Shown: positions 21,333-34,007, numbered from the stretch's first letter. The stretch: 64,000 nt of DNA from Hyposmocoma kahamanoa (GCF_003589595.1 NW_020654810.1:18842667-18906666), one strand, 5' to 3'. The notes: generated from the letters alone by a model not told the origin. Translations and numbers: made by a program.

Positions 21333-22285
21333 ACTTCCTTGGTGGCCAGGTGGTGGCATTTGCTGTGCCTCCACCACCGCCTTCCCGACCATTATGGTTA
21401 CCTATATTTATTGTACACTGACCACAAATTTATTGAACTTTAAAAGTATCCTGTCTTTGTAATTTTATGAAACGCTTAAAAAAGGGTATTTTGAAATTAT
21501 CTGCTCTAGTAAATATCTGATTGACAAGCTAAATTGGGCCCCCTTCGAGGCTTTCCTCGAGTCATTCGGGAACTTTCTACTATTAACGTCCGTTGTCATT
21601 AATTGGGAAACGCTTACGATACATATTTTTGTTTGACGAAATTGAGGGGGAGTTTCATCAATCTTATTTGTCATAAGTGCCTCGCCTTAAGCAAGAACTG
21701 CTCAAATTCGGATATTAACAATTATTATTTTTGCATCTCTAATTGTTTTGTCCGCCTCAGTGACTCCTTCATTTATAGCACGCGAATGAACTTTATCAAT
21801 CTTAATATCGTTTGGCCTCATGTGACCATGTGCTTTTATCACATGAAGGTCATAAAAATAATACGAATTACTTAAAACAAGTTATATATTATGTGAAATA
21901 TAACTGTCCCATTTAAGCGTAAAAAGTTTATCGACTAATTTTGTCCATAGAATCCTTAAACGCCTCACTTGAAAAGTTGTCATTTTGTAGATGATGCCTT
22001 ATTACACCAAGGGTGCGATATTGCTTCTACAACAAAATGCTCATGAGCCACTGCTTGACATCACTCACTGCCGCATATTAGACCTCCAAAATGTTCAAAG
22101 ACTAATGTTTTATGAAGGCACATGGTTATAAACCTTATGGTTTGGGAAAGAAGTGTTATTTTTACAAATAGGACTTTCAATGTAGGTGTTATTGAGATTT
22201 CTTTTTTTGAAATAACTCCACTAGTTTCTCCACAAAAAACTTCTTCAACGTAGCGCTGCTACATAGGAAAATTTCGATAACTCGA
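21333..22285. other. Unassigned stretch
   Basis: A short minus-strand SINE-C tail fragment may lie at 22200-22240 (AACTCCACTAGTTT). Open frames at 21465-21875 have no recognised product. Confidence 0.4.
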
Positions 22286-22420
22286 TAACTTGACCAGTAG
22301 CTCAGTTGGTTAGAGCTACGCTACGGTACAGCATGATCATGGGATCAAATCCCATCGGTTTGAAGAACGTTTTTCTGTATAATCTTTGTATTAATAATCG
22401 TAACAAAACTAGAGGATTTT
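22286..22420 (+). repeat. SINE-C with well-preserved tRNA-like head
   Basis: The head TAGCTCAGTTGGTTAGAGCT matches a canonical tRNA D-arm/A box, and GGGATCAAATCCC fits a B box about 40 nt downstream. The 3' side continues into the SINE-C body (TCTTTGTATTAATAATCGTA, ACAAAACTAGAGGA), so this is a tRNA-derived retroposon and not a clean tRNA gene: no matching 7-bp acceptor stem is evident. Confidence 0.7.
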
Positions 22421-23568
22421 CAATATTAATTGAAATACTAACTTACATCACTGTATTGTGAAGTCGAGATTAAAACAAAAGACGGACAATTTGTTTCTAT
22501 ATACGACAGTAATTTGTTTCAAACAATGTCGTCCCGAAAACACATTACGACAAGTTGAGAAATTTTATTTACGAAGATTAATAGCAGCGGAAGCAAAAGT
22601 CGTTACGTCATTAAGAGTAGCAATTATCTCTCGAAGTTGCTCATTTGTTTAACCCATGGTACGTTACTTAGTAGCGACCGTTAAGTTTTCTGTTTGTTTA
22701 AACCGCGGGGGTACTGAAGCAACATTTGCGAATCCGCAATTGCTGTGGATATTATGTAATGAATTGGGATACACGTTGGCGCAAATTGAAGAATGCCTAT
22801 GTCTAGCAGTGGACTTCAAAGACGGACGATGAGAAGAATTATGATTTGTGTAAGTCGATTCATGTAATAGCAGGACATAATATCTTACTTTGAAAGGAAT
22901 ACCGTCCCTAAACGAAAAAATCAACTTTCGGGAAAGGAAGCTTTTATAATTCTGAAAAAAAAAGATTCAAATTTAAAAAAAATAGATTTTCGTTCAGTGA
23001 CAGTTTTTCTTTCAACGTGCAATTATATTCTAAAGACCTTTTATACATATGTCCAGGAACCTCATATGTAACTTGAAAAGTCTATGAAATGTTGAGCAAA
23101 ATGGCTTTTTTTTATTTGTCTTTTTTTTGGGAAGCTAGTCGTAACTAGGTAAATGCGGTAAATGGTAAGATTAAATTCTTTAGCCTTGCCTTAGTTGGTT
23201 TTCGTAGTTTCAAAAGTTAGTTTATTAATTCGAGATTAGTGATTCGGTTCAACTATTTGAAACAAATTAAATTATTACAATTCAGTGATCAATATATTAG
23301 TTCCTTTACGTTATTATTGTCTAAGTTTATTACTTAAAATATATTACATAAACAAGGACGCCAAGTGGTCGTTACTTCTAATAATGGTAATTATCGAAGT
23401 TTGGTGCTAAAATTTCTCGGTTGCATTGACAAATGTTGCTTGTTAACCTTGTTACAGAAATTTTAATTTATTTAATTTCCAGATTCATTGGGTGAGAGTA
23501 GTACAGGATCGTGATGGATGGCACATACGGGAGGCCTATGTACTCGGACAATCATCCATAGATAATGC
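22421..23568. other. Unassigned stretch
   Basis: Nothing recognised. Confidence 0.4.
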
Positions 23569-23692
23569 TGTTTTTTTTATGTTACTAAGTGACAGAACGA
23601 ACAAGTCATGCACTTGGTGATAATCGAAACGCCTGTCCGTAGCAGGCTGCAGTGTCACTCTGAGGTTTAAATCGCAAAGATCTGAGGATAAA
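23569..23692 (-). repeat. SINE-A, 3' fragment, minus strand
   Basis: T-run, then ACAGAACGAACAAGTCATGC to AAATCGCAAAGATCTGAGG. Confidence 0.8.
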
Positions 23693-23694
23693 AA

Positions 23695-25805
23695 AATGGA
23701 AGTAAATTAATTTGCTACTCGGTGAACCCAGTGGAGGATAAGTCGTCCAAAATAGCTGCGCTTGTGTTGAATATTTTTTCATGCATTTAAAGACCGGTCG
23801 AAGAGCGTCGAGCAATCAACAAATGGTGGTTTGTGACTGTAGTTGCTCTTGTGTTATTTATTTTACTAATTTTATGCGGACGAGGGTGTATTCGCATTCC
23901 AAAATTGTGAAACGTCAATAATCATTCTCTTGTGTGAATTTAGCTCACAATTTAGGAAAAAACTACTTTGAGACCTTGGGAGTAGTCTATGTTTTTTCCA
24001 AAATTTAATTCAATAGATTACCTTTGCTCGACCAAGCCCATGTCACACATGGATTTCCCCGAGACATCAGTGTAATCCAAATAAATGACGCAAGCAAAGA
24101 TATTAATGGCCCCGGCTTGATATCAAGAATTCCCTTGCTTGTTTTGCTACTTGAGAATTTCTATGAGTTCTCGATTCGGAAGAGTACTGTAGGCTCTATA
24201 CTTATTTAATTTATAACTTTATACTAAAAAGAAGTGTTCTTCATCGCTGTTGCGGGAGTCGATTTTAACTCATTATGATACTAGTTGTTTTAATTTCATA
24301 TCATAATGGATAGAAGTTCATCAGATCGGATTAGTGATCATGATGAAAAGATTCCAGTAAAAATTAAATAGAAAAGAATTTTGGCTAGGTATTTTCAGAG
24401 TAAGCCTTTTTTTAATTTACCTTGTTGTAAGTGTATTTTACAAATTTTGAGGACATTCACTGGTCCTAAACAAAGAATCGCTTTTGAAATATTAGCGGCG
24501 AAACTTTTGTAATATTCTCTTGTTTCATTGTGTTCGAAACCCTGAGAGATTCACTGCCACTTCGAGTTGTGAATGTAGCGTTCATCTGCTACGTCTATTC
24601 ACAAAATACTAGTGTAATAATACCAAGTGTGCTATAGTGTGGCATGTAGCGTAGTGTAGCACTTAAAAGGCATCCATTTGTATTTCGGCGGTACGTGCGT
24701 ACATTATCCGACTGAATTCTTGACTCAAAGCGAGAGGATGATTACTCGCAAACTTGAGCATGAAATTACGCGCTGCCTTTGAGTTAGTTAGGTATATGTG
24801 TATTTAAGAAACAACAAAACATCCCTATGCGTAACTGCTTGTTTATCTAAACAGGAATCACGACAATTTGCCTGCTATCAGTGTGACGAATCGCCAACCT
24901 GTAAATCTATTATATGTGTAATTGAAATAACATTTTAATGATAATGAAATTCTCGAGAAATCTAACGGCCACCTTTAAACTGTAGCAAATACGACCGTAC
25001 CATATAAGAATACCAAAGCCATTACTCAATTATGTAACATGCTATAAGTAATTTTGTACATTTGTGACACATAATGGCAGTTTTGACCTTCAAGTTTCTC
25101 TCACGCTTACATACAAGTTTGAGGACCATCATGAAGACGTACATATCTAATATAACGCTGGCCTTATGGAACCATGTTCTGGATAGAACGACGTTTGACC
25201 ACACACGTTGCCTAAATTTTATTCGTTCAAGGACCGGAAACACAAAATCCGGATGGGAAAGCAATTGGTTATTTATTAGCGAGAGAGCCATTTGCAAAAC
25301 ATTATCCGCTGTAATGAAAATGTACGCCTCGATGAGTACGGACGGATTTAGAGATATATGTGCTATTTGTGTACTGTTATGCTATTGCTTGTATCTTACA
25401 TCATATTAACTTAGTATATAGGTTAAATAGGTTAGAGGTTTGGTCGATATCGCAATAGCTAAAGTCATTCTAGCTAAAGTAGCTATTCATAAGACTATAA
25501 ATTTTGGCATGTACGTATTTATTTATATAGACTGGTAGTACGAGAAAATCAGCTAGATTGCCTCAGTTACATAAGAAATGCAAAACAAGCAGTCAGGGAC
25601 ACGCTCTCATAGGTCATTCATCGATCGGGTTACTGAATGAACGACGACGAGTCTGAAAAGAAAACCAATGCGTAAGTAAAGATTTTATAGGGTGTGATTT
25701 TGTGATTCCGTATCCCGAAATCATTAGATTTTAGATTGATAATGAATTGATTTGTGTTCTTAAGTGAAGCTTGTTAGTTTATTATAGACATGAATTAATT
25801 TTCTT
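23695..25805. other. Unassigned stretch
   Basis: A plus-strand frame at 25074-25409 (111 codons) overlaps a minus-strand frame at 25022-25297. Neither has a recognised domain, splice support or repeat support, so neither is called. Confidence 0.4.
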
Positions 25806-25975
25806 TTGCTAGCTAGGGAACGGACTAGTTGTGCACCTGGTGGTAAGCGACACGCCTTCCATGACATTTGCAGTGATGACTGGCAATGGAGTTTTTAAAT
25901 AGCAAAGATCTGAGGGTCACTGCCGCTTCACTCGTCACCCTGGGACATAAATAAACTAGTCCCATGTGCCCATAT
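25806..25975 (-). repeat. SINE-A fragment, minus strand
   Basis: GGAACGGACTAGTTGTGCAC, GGTAAGCGACACGCCTTCCA and TCGTCACCCTGGGACATAAA are present. Truncated after CCCATGTGCC. Confidence 0.8.
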
Positions 25976-25976
25976 A

Positions 25977-27336
25977 GATTAATAAATAGACGCTGCATGT
26001 CGTACGTATGTCAAACAGCGGTGTTTGGATTCAGTTTTTAAAGTTATGCTGGATAATTCACGCTCCGAAGTGCTGCGTGATTTGTTCAGAGAAGAATACT
26101 AACCAAATAAGTATAAAGGACAATCCCTAACTATTCCAACCCATTATTGGCAACCGCAAACTCTTAACGATCCACAGGGAGCACCAGAATTATCGTGTTA
26201 AAATCTGACCTAATTTCACGTCCCAAAAGGCGAACCCATTTAGGGTTTTCAAACTGATGTTTCTGCAAAATTTAGAAATATTAAGACAACACAGATTTAA
26301 TATTGGCATCGGTGCAAATTAAAAAGTTATCGTCTCTTTGTGCGTCTGTCCATTTCGCCATTACACAATATTTAATTTTAGAACACCTAAATTTTTTCTA
26401 CACAAGTTTTTTCTATACGACTTAATGTAATAATTTGGTGAAACTATTTAATTTTTGCAACACTTATTCAGTCTATTAATTTGTAGTTGACATCAAAATA
26501 TGGTGGCATGTCTGGCAATGACAGCCCTAGAATATCTGATCAACGCGATCTCAGTCGTTTGTGTACATGCACAGAGTATCTAGAATGTGGAATGAGACGA
26601 GTAAGCGTGCCACTTTGCATTTTATCTCGATTCTTATGAAACAAAGACAAAAGGTTTGTTAGTTTTGTTCGAAAAAATAATACCTACTTTAATCTAAATT
26701 GGCATTTTTACATAATGCTTCAGAACTTATGTGGATTCAGATTATTATTAGACGTATCTTAGGGGGCGTACAGATATGGCGAATGCGCCTGTTTGCGAAT
26801 GGCTCGCAAGCTGCACACGTACGTTACTTAGTATGATATCTGCCTCTACCATGAGATTACAGTGACTGGTATCGCTACGATACGACCGCATAAAATGTTT
26901 GTGTACAAAATGTTGTTTTTATTTTCTGAGGCGCTGTATAATTTGCCATACAAAACTGTGAAGTAATTTACGCGGTCGCTTGCGACGACTGTCACATTAA
27001 TCGCATGGTCGCGTGCCATTCTAACGCCATCTATGCTTGTTTGCCTTGCCTGTCATGTGATTACAAAAGCGCACTTAACAGCACGTGTGCAGCGCATGTG
27101 CAGCGCATACGTAACGCATTCAAGAAACATGTTCAAATGTCTATAGTGTGACGTATTCATTGAAGTCGACATTTTATAAATACCTGCAAATTACTTGTAA
27201 TCTAATAATTCCATTTGGGGTCAATTGACAGTCGAAACATTTTCGTACTGAGCGATACTAAAAGAAAACACGTATTTTATTTGCAATATTTATTTTTATA
27301 GAATATCATGATGTGTTTATTATTATGATACTCATA
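25977..27336. other. Unassigned stretch
   Basis: 26760-27130 is relatively G+C-rich with recurring GCGCAT/GCGAATGCG words and could be an old TIR element, but ends and duplication were not resolved. The rest shows nothing. Confidence 0.35.
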
Positions 27337-27543
27337 TATTTGGTGAAATTAAAGGCACATGGAACTTGTCAACTTATGTCTCAGAGTGACAGGCGCAGTG
27401 GTAGTACTCCTAAGAACTTTGCGATTTAGCTCTGCCTGAATAGCGCTGGTTGGCACTGCGACCGTTATGGATAGGCTAGGATGGATAGCTTACCACCAGA
27501 CGCATGACTTGCTCGTCCCGTCACTTGATATTATAAAAAAATT
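27337..27543 (+). repeat. SINE-A, 5'-truncated
   Basis: TTGGTGAAATTAAAGGCACA to an A-tail at about 27536-27542. Confidence 0.8.
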
Positions 27544-27555
27544 TATTTTTTATAA

Positions 27556-27650
27556 AAGTACTCCACTAGTTTGTTATTATTATTGATGCAAAGATCGAAC
27601 AAACATAAGGAAAAATTCATTCGATCCAACTAGGCTCGAAGACATCCAAA
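27556..27650 (-). repeat. SINE-C, minus strand
   Basis: GTACTCCACTAGTTTGTTAT, AAAGATCGAACAAACATAAG, TTCATTCGATCCAACTAGGC. Forms a head-to-head inverted pair with 27760-27872. Confidence 0.7.
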
Positions 27651-27759
27651 TGACGCATGATGCGAATGAAGCTTCATACTTGACATTGCTTTTTATTTTG
27701 GTCGAATATTACTTATTTGACAGTAATTGTTTCGGACGGATGTCGGACGGAGTGTGAAA

Positions 27760-27872
27760 GTAGACCTCCAGTATTTGTAGCCACGGCAACAGACACTGGG
27801 TCGAGTCCAGTGGGATCGAAGGAATTTCTTTTGTTTATTCGATCTTTATATCAATAATAATAACGTATTTTT
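27760..27872 (+). repeat. SINE-C, plus strand
   Basis: B-box-like CTGGGTCGAGTCCAGTGG, then GATCGAAGGAATTTCTTTTG and GATCTTTATATCAATAATAA. Confidence 0.7.
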
Positions 27873-28269
27873 TTATAAAGATCAGCATATTACAATTTTA
27901 CCGTTTTAACATAAACCACTTCTATGTTACCATTCCCTTTTTTTGGTTATTTTTCTACTAGGTCCTGAAGTTACTAATACAAAATTAAGTCCGTAATCCC
28001 AAACATACGATGCTCAATACACACATGCTTGGATATTCCCAGGCCGAAGTCCCCAAGGGCGATCAATGGCATTTAAGCTCTGATCCTTAAAGTCGGAAAC
28101 AAGAGTTAAAAGGTTTCTCTAAATTACGCCCTTAGGGACCTACACACTGGATTTAACAATGATCAGGTGAGCTCAACTGAATATCGATGTCGTGAGACGG
28201 TATGTCGCATAAAAGTGAAAACATGGTTACGCACTTTCACATAGTTTTTACATGATATTCATATATATT

Positions 28270-28400
28270 TTTTGTGAAAATACTCCATTAGTTTGTTGTT
28301 ATTGTTGATACAATATCGAACAAACACATTAAAAAAATCCATCGATCCGAAAGGAGTCGAAACTGTGTCACCTTACCAAATGAGTTACAGATCGAGTCAG
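28270..28400 (-). repeat. SINE-C, minus strand, with head
   Basis: AATACTCCATTAGTTTGTTG, ATATCGAACAAACACATTAA, CATCGATCCGAAAGGAGTCG, then ACCAAATGAGTTACAGATCG, the reverse of a tRNA-like A-box region. Confidence 0.7.
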
Positions 28401-28401
28401 C

Positions 28402-29904
28402 AGATCTTGCAAATATAGTTCTTTGTATTGGGTGCATTGACTTACAATTATATGGACGTCGGGTCCGCGCTAAAAAGTGTCCGAAATTATAGGGCGTTAA
28501 AATCGTATACAGAGCGTCATTCACGCTTTAGTCTTCGTTTGTTCGACTGACAGCGAAGCAAGCTAAATTAGACAGTACTGCGATGACATTACAGTTTGAA
28601 TTCAACGTTTTAGCTTTTTCATATTCCTTTACATGTCACTACGTTTAAATAGGTTGAATTGGGACATTTTTTTGTGGTTTTTGTATTAGACTCGTCGTCC
28701 ATTTATTAGTAAGTCAATGATTGAGTGTTAAATTTTGTATCAACATTTATAATCTTTCTATCTATAATTATAAATCTTTGTATCTTCTTCAGCTTTTATT
28801 TACACAGTGTAGAGCTCCGCATTTGCACGCCGTTCTCTCCTGTCTTGGGCTATTTGCATTTAAGTTTTTCTGGTTACTGGTATAAAAGTAATCTACTTAT
28901 GTATGAAATAATACATGATAATTTTTTAAAATGAAATGTTTATGTACCTTTTTATTTAAAAGACGTTAAATGTTAGAAGAATCTGTTAAAAATATGTCGT
29001 CGTTCATTCTTAAACATTTTGCAAAAAGAATAAACAACGAATGCGTCACGATAGTAGCCAGTATTATTTTTGAATTGTACTCCACCACCACCCCTCGTGT
29101 ATCGTCGATCCGTCTAGCCGTCTGGCCGCGTACGCTTCTGGTACCAGTCTTCGGTTTCGGTCTCTATTCCATCGGTTCTGCGACGTAAAGACTCACTTAA
29201 TACCATTTTCCTTGCGCAATGATATGCCCCACGTCAGATAGCTTATTGTGATTTCGGATTCTGTGCTTTTTATTCCGGCGCTCAGAGTAACACCAATCTT
29301 ATGAAGCAATCGAAAAATTGTGCAATTATACTTCTAAAATACGCTATATTATAAGCAAATTACACTCGAAAACGTCATATTGATTATACTCTACTGTTCA
29401 CCCTTAAAGCTTGCTAAGAAGAATGTGTAAGAAACTCTAGGGGTTGCTCTTTGTGAATAAAAATCGTCGGTTAAAAAAGTTTTAAAACTCGTTAATGGCA
29501 AATTTTGAATATCAACTGGAATCTTATTATAGAAGTGTATACATTGTCCATTAAATTAATTTGTGATTATAATTATAATTAGCAACCAATCGTTTGCTAA
29601 TTATAAGCATAACCGACATTTATCAGGTTGCATTATTATTTTCCATGCATTCAGAGCTCACATTTCCCGATATTCACGCTACCCATAATATTCCATCAAT
29701 TTACAGCATCAACTCGCTTAGTGATTAATCATGCCATGCGTAATTGGACATCGTGCAATACGATTTACGCCATTGACGGGCATCATCCGATGGAATAATC
29801 CGTTTTACTCTTCAACACGACGCGTGTTACGGTATTCATAAACGATGCCACTACCGCCTACTTTAACACTGTGTTATACGTATTTGTAAAAATATTGTAT
29901 GTCA
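28402..29904. other. Unassigned stretch
   Basis: A 12-bp-arm hairpin lies near 29575-29604 (TATAATTAGCAA ... TTGCTAATTATA). No gene seen. Confidence 0.4.
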
Positions 29905-29931
29905 CTAGCAGTAGAGCTCCTTGTCAAAGAC

Positions 29932-30200
29932 TTGGAAACTTAAGAGCAGAACCTACATAATAAAACGATCTATAGAACTACAGTATCCGACATTGTCCAA
30001 AGAATTGCAAAGCTTATGTGGCAGTGGGCGGGGCACATTGCTCGCAGAACAGATAGCCGATGGGGCTAAAGGGTCCTCGAGTGGCGGTCGCGTACTGGAA
30101 GACCCAGCGAAGGCAGTCCACCCACAAGGTGAACCGATGACCTGGCGATGGTTAAGGGCAAATCTTTCGGCAGAAATTATGATGATGACACAACAGTAAT
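29932..30200 (+). pseudogene. RTE-type LINE C-terminal fragment
   Basis: Reads VSDIVQRIAKLMWQWAGHIA, RRTDSRWG, a stop, RVLEWRSRTGRPSEGSPPTR, a stop and TDDL, the C-terminal GHIARRTDxRWG ... VGRPPTRWTDDL signature of RTE-type proteins, and ends near an ATGATGATG tail. The 92-codon frame over it is a shadow. The same segment recurs at 36085-36366. A 27-bp SINE-A head (29905-29931) directly precedes it. Confidence 0.75.
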
Positions 30201-30236
30201 TTTGAATAGCCGGCAGCCATCTAACCACTACAGCCC

Positions 30237-30536
30237 CATCTCTTTCTACATTAGTTTTGATTATAGTGACCCTGCCTACCGACCCTTAGGGTATACGAGA
30301 AGGGCACTATGACCTGTGCGAGCGAACTCGCACAGGGACCACCTAAGTCAGATCCTAACCCCGGATCAACACGTTTGCACGGACTTCATCCGGTTCTCTG
30401 CCTTAACAGGACCCTCCCTATTTCCCAGACAGATACCGGAGCGGTAGGCACGCTCACTTCCCGTCGCGCTCCACACGACTAACGGTTGCCACCACTGAGC
30501 CGCCTATCTACTACTATAGGTGCCGTAATGAGTAGG
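30237..30536. other. G+C-rich island of unknown origin
   Basis: About 300 bp of markedly higher G+C than its surroundings, beginning near GACCCTGCCTACCGACCC. It holds a 10-bp perfect hairpin CCTGTGCGAG/CTCGCACAGG at 30313-30336. No open frame, pol III boxes or TIRs were recognised. It could be an untranslated part of a LINE, but this is a guess. Confidence 0.4.
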
Positions 30537-30537
30537 A

Positions 30538-30807
30538 TCATAGTAGAGCTCCTTGTGAAAGAGTTCGTCCAGGGAAGTACTGCCACCTTACCTATTTCTG
30601 CCGCCTAGCTTACAGCATTGCTGCGTTTCGGTTTTGAATGGTAAGAATGAAATTGCAGGCACATTGGGCTTGTTAACTTATGTCTCAGGGTGACGGGCGC
30701 AGTGGCAGTAACCATCAGATCTTTGCGATTTAAAGCTCTAAGTGGCACTGATTTTAAGGCGCACGACTTGTTCGTCCCGTCACTAAACTTGGTGTTATAA
30801 AAAAATA
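30538..30807 (+). repeat. SINE-A, nearly full length
   Basis: Head GTAGAGCTCCTTGTGAAAGA to A-tail. A deletion removes part of the TTATGGACAGGCGTGTAGCT block. Confidence 0.85.
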
Positions 30808-30809
30808 TT

Positions 30810-32573
30810 AATTCAATAATAATACACACCCTTGTTGTAATGAAGCTATATCTGCTAAATGATTTATTCAATAAATATTACAGATATCAAAAAGCTTTAA
30901 ACTGATATTGAAAGTATTTTACCTAATGAGAAAATCGACACCAATAAATTTTTTTAAATAAAACTAGAAATATCCAAAATTTTACATATTTAATGTAAGC
31001 TCCCATACATTTAATATGACATACATAGAGAGACTTATCCTACTGTAACAATACGTTAACATATAACAAAACTGATAATAAATAATAGTAGTAACACTGT
31101 ATTTTAATTGAATAAAAATAGTCAGTATGAATAAAATTCATCAATCGGCTCTGTTTCATGTAATTTCAGTTTCGTATGGGACGAAGAAAATCAGGACAGC
31201 AGAAGTTGGTCAAATTTAATCAAATGTTTTCTTATACAAAATGAAAAAAATGACAATTTTTTTTTATATAGGTTTTATTTTCATCGAACTTTACACAACT
31301 CGATTTCTTTACGATAAATATTTCGAACCCAATACCAATGGGGAAAGACAGGAAACTCGGTTGCGCGACTACCCTACTTATTTTATCGTCCGATTCTCGT
31401 CCTTGTGCTACGCGCGACCCCGCACGTCAGGTTCACTCGTTATTTAGTGTTCCCGTCTGACCGAGAAACAACCAGCTGCGTTGTAACGAGCCAACTAGAT
31501 TATGGAAGAACCAATTGAGAGCACGTTTATAATACGACATCTTTTCAATATAAAAATAGGTGATATTTCGTTTGAAAATTTTAAATAGAATTTTCACTTT
31601 GGAATTTAAACGTAGCTTTTATTAATTCTTAAGAATTGCGGGCGTAACAACCAGAAGGAGTAACCATGGAGTAACCATTACTCCTAAATTAAGGATAATA
31701 AATGTTTTGTATTGTTTTGTTTACGTACGCGCAACCATTATTTTTGTGAAATTGTCTTTAACATAGCTTTTGTTCTTAACTCAGAAATCACTTTCCTGTC
31801 ACTTGCTGAAAATTTCTTTCGACACGCCACTGAAACACTTCATAATTATTTAATTATTTTATATTTCATTTTTCGTTTTTATCTATACCATGTTTATTTA
31901 CAAAATGTAATTGACGGAATAATAAACTAGTGTAAGTGTGAAGTGGACGTTCCCTTGTAGGCATTGTTATAATCAAGTTATAATATATTTATCATAACCA
32001 GCCTTTATTGTGCGCCAACGCTCTATTATGCCTTGTACTTTGCAAACCAAAAATATGTGAGTGAATTATGAATTAAGCTTCTGTTTTGTGGTATTGAAAC
32101 AATAACAATAATAATAAAGTATTCAGTGAAGGCGTTTCATATTCAGCGTTATTTTCACTAAATTAAACATGTAACTTAAAAATATTTAATAATTTTGTGC
32201 CATTATGAGAAATAAAAAGCTATTAGAATATTGCTTTGAAAATAAAGTGCAATATTGTTTTATGATCCGATATACCTAGACCTAGAATGTTCCACATAGA
32301 ATAGTATCGAAGTGTGTTCCTATCTGAGTAGATGTCAAACGGAACAAAATATAATGTTTATAGGATTCCTAGCCTTAAGTCAGTTACATAAGAACTATTG
32401 AATAATTGTGCCGTCGTATCCGACATCTAATAGGAATGGGGTATATAGATACATAATATATTACTTATTCTTGCATATACGAGATAGTGTATTTTGAAAG
32501 TATTAATGTTGCAAATTTCTTAACGGGCTTATGCGTAGGTGGCTTTAGTTCACACGGCCTGTTATTCCATAAT
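30810..32573. other. Unassigned stretch
   Basis: Nothing recognised. Confidence 0.4.
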
Positions 32574-32729
32574 CTCAGTACAGAGTACTAAAAAAACCGA
32601 CTTCAAAAGTACGTGGAATTACGTCTATTTGCTAAGTTTCATTGAAATATCCCCTAGTTCGCCACTATACAGGACTTGATACTGGAGATAATAAAAATAG
32701 GTTCCACTACGACACTACTCAAAGTAATA

Positions 32730-34007
32730 GGGGTTAAAGTATGAAATTGCCGATTTGTACTGAAAATCTAAATTGTTTATTTTTTAAATTTTTAACAAAT
32801 TTATTTAATCAAAATAGTTGCCATTATTATCTATACATTGCTGCCATCTAATGGGAAGGTTATTAATGCCTTTGCGATAGAACTCCGACGATCTAGACTG
32901 CACAAACTGTGTGAAAGCATTTTGTACTGCCTCCTGGGAAGAAAACTTCTTGTCACGTAGATAATTGTCCAAATCACGAAAAAAATGGTAGTCCGTTGGA
33001 GCAAGGACTGGTGAATACGGAGGATGACGAATGGTTTCTAACTGCAGTTCCTGAAGGGTCAAAATGGTTTCTCGTGCTGTGTGAGTTCTCGCGTTGTCGT
33101 GGAGCAATAATGGTGAAGATCGATTCATGAGTCGGGGCTGTTTTACTGCTAGTTTTGTCAACATGGTTCGGAGTTCGGCACAATAGACATCTGCCGTTAT
33201 TGCTTGACCAGATCGGAGAAAACTATAGTGAATAACACCATGCTGAGACCACCAAACAGTTACCATTACCTTTTTATTGGTAAGTTTTGCTTTAGGACAC
33301 TGTTGTGGCATTTGACCTGGGGTCAGCCATTGCATTTTTCTTTTCCGGTTATCATAAAGAATCCACTTTTCATCACATGTTACAATTCGATCCAATATTC
33401 CTTCATTTCTGTACCGGTTCAACAAGGCAACACAAGTTTCAACACGCGTTTCTTTCTGCAGATCAGTCAAATCATGAGGCACCCATTTTTCGTATTTTTT
33501 TATTTTATTGATTTGACGCAAGTGAGTCAATATTGTGGGTAAGGTAACGTTAAACCATGCCGCTAATTCCTGGGTAGTTTGACTAGGATCGGCTTCCACT
33601 ATCTCTCTTAATTCATCGTTATTCACCTGTGTGGGCGGTCTTCCTCGTGGCTCGTTCTTTAAGTCGAAATTTCCATCACGAAAGCGTTTAAACCAAAATC
33701 GCACGGTGCGTTCATTAGTAGGCCCCTCTCCAAACGCAGCATTGATATTGCGGGCTGTTTCTGCCGCGTTAGTTCCGCGTCGGAACTCGTATTCAAAAAT
33801 CACTCGAATTTTCGCAGTATCCATCTTTCTTGTCTAAATTGAATAACAAAAACAATTGAAAGTCGATATTCAAATGTTTCAAATTTAAAAAAAAAAATCA
33901 CAGAAACCATTTGAAAAAAGTTTCATTCGAAAACCTCAAACCATGAAGATTCTATGGAAATTCAAAGAACCTATTGCAATAAAACGGCAATTTCATACTT
34001 TAACCCC
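32730..34007 (-). mobile_element. Mariner transposon, apparently complete (1278 bp)
   Basis: The ends GGGGTTAAAGTATGAAATTG (32730-) and its reverse complement ending at 34007 are perfect over at least 23 bp. TA dinucleotides flank both sides (32728-32729, 34008-34009), the standard mariner duplication. The total length is typical of the family. The only gene is the transposase on the minus strand. Confidence 0.95.
32805..33824 (-). CDS. Mariner transposase, cecropia/Hsmar1-like, uninterrupted
   Basis: 339 codons, full length for a mariner transposase, which cuts and pastes its own element in the nucleus. Residues 1-110 form the paired HTH DNA-binding region (VRFWFKRFRDG at 41-51, GRPP at 61-64). 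WVPHDL at 114-119 is the linker motif. The catalytic triad is present as D151 (VTCDEKW), D243 (LLHDNARTH) and D278 (APTDYHFF), with exactly 34 residues between the last two (DD34D). The start ATG at 33824 agrees with the family N-terminus. One oddity: the normally YSPDLAP motif reads YSPVLAP (V273), a highly conserved position that may matter for activity. The protein otherwise resembles the mariner from which human SETMAR derives. Open frames on the opposite strand are shadows. Confidence 0.95.
   Translation of the reverse strand: MDTAKIRVIFEYEFRRGTNAAETARNINAAFGEGPTNERTVRFWFKRFRDGNFDLKNEPRGRPPTQVNNDELREIVEADPSQTTQELAAWFNVTLPTILTHLRQINKIKKYEKWVPHDLTDLQKETRVETCVALLNRYRNEGILDRIVTCDEKWILYDNRKRKMQWLTPGQMPQQCPKAKLTNKKVMVTVWWSQHGVIHYSFLRSGQAITADVYCAELRTMLTKLAVKQPRLMNRSSPLLLHDNARTHTARETILTLQELQLETIRHPPYSPVLAPTDYHFFRDLDNYLRDKKFSSQEAVQNAFTQFVQSRSSEFYRKGINNLPIRWQQCIDNNGNYFD

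Noticed and set aside
22290..22365. Functional tRNA gene
   Set aside because: A and B boxes fit, but the ends do not form an acceptor stem and the sequence continues into a SINE body.
25022..25409. 111-codon plus-strand frame and 91-codon minus-strand frame
   Set aside because: No recognised family, no splice or repeat context, mutually overlapping.
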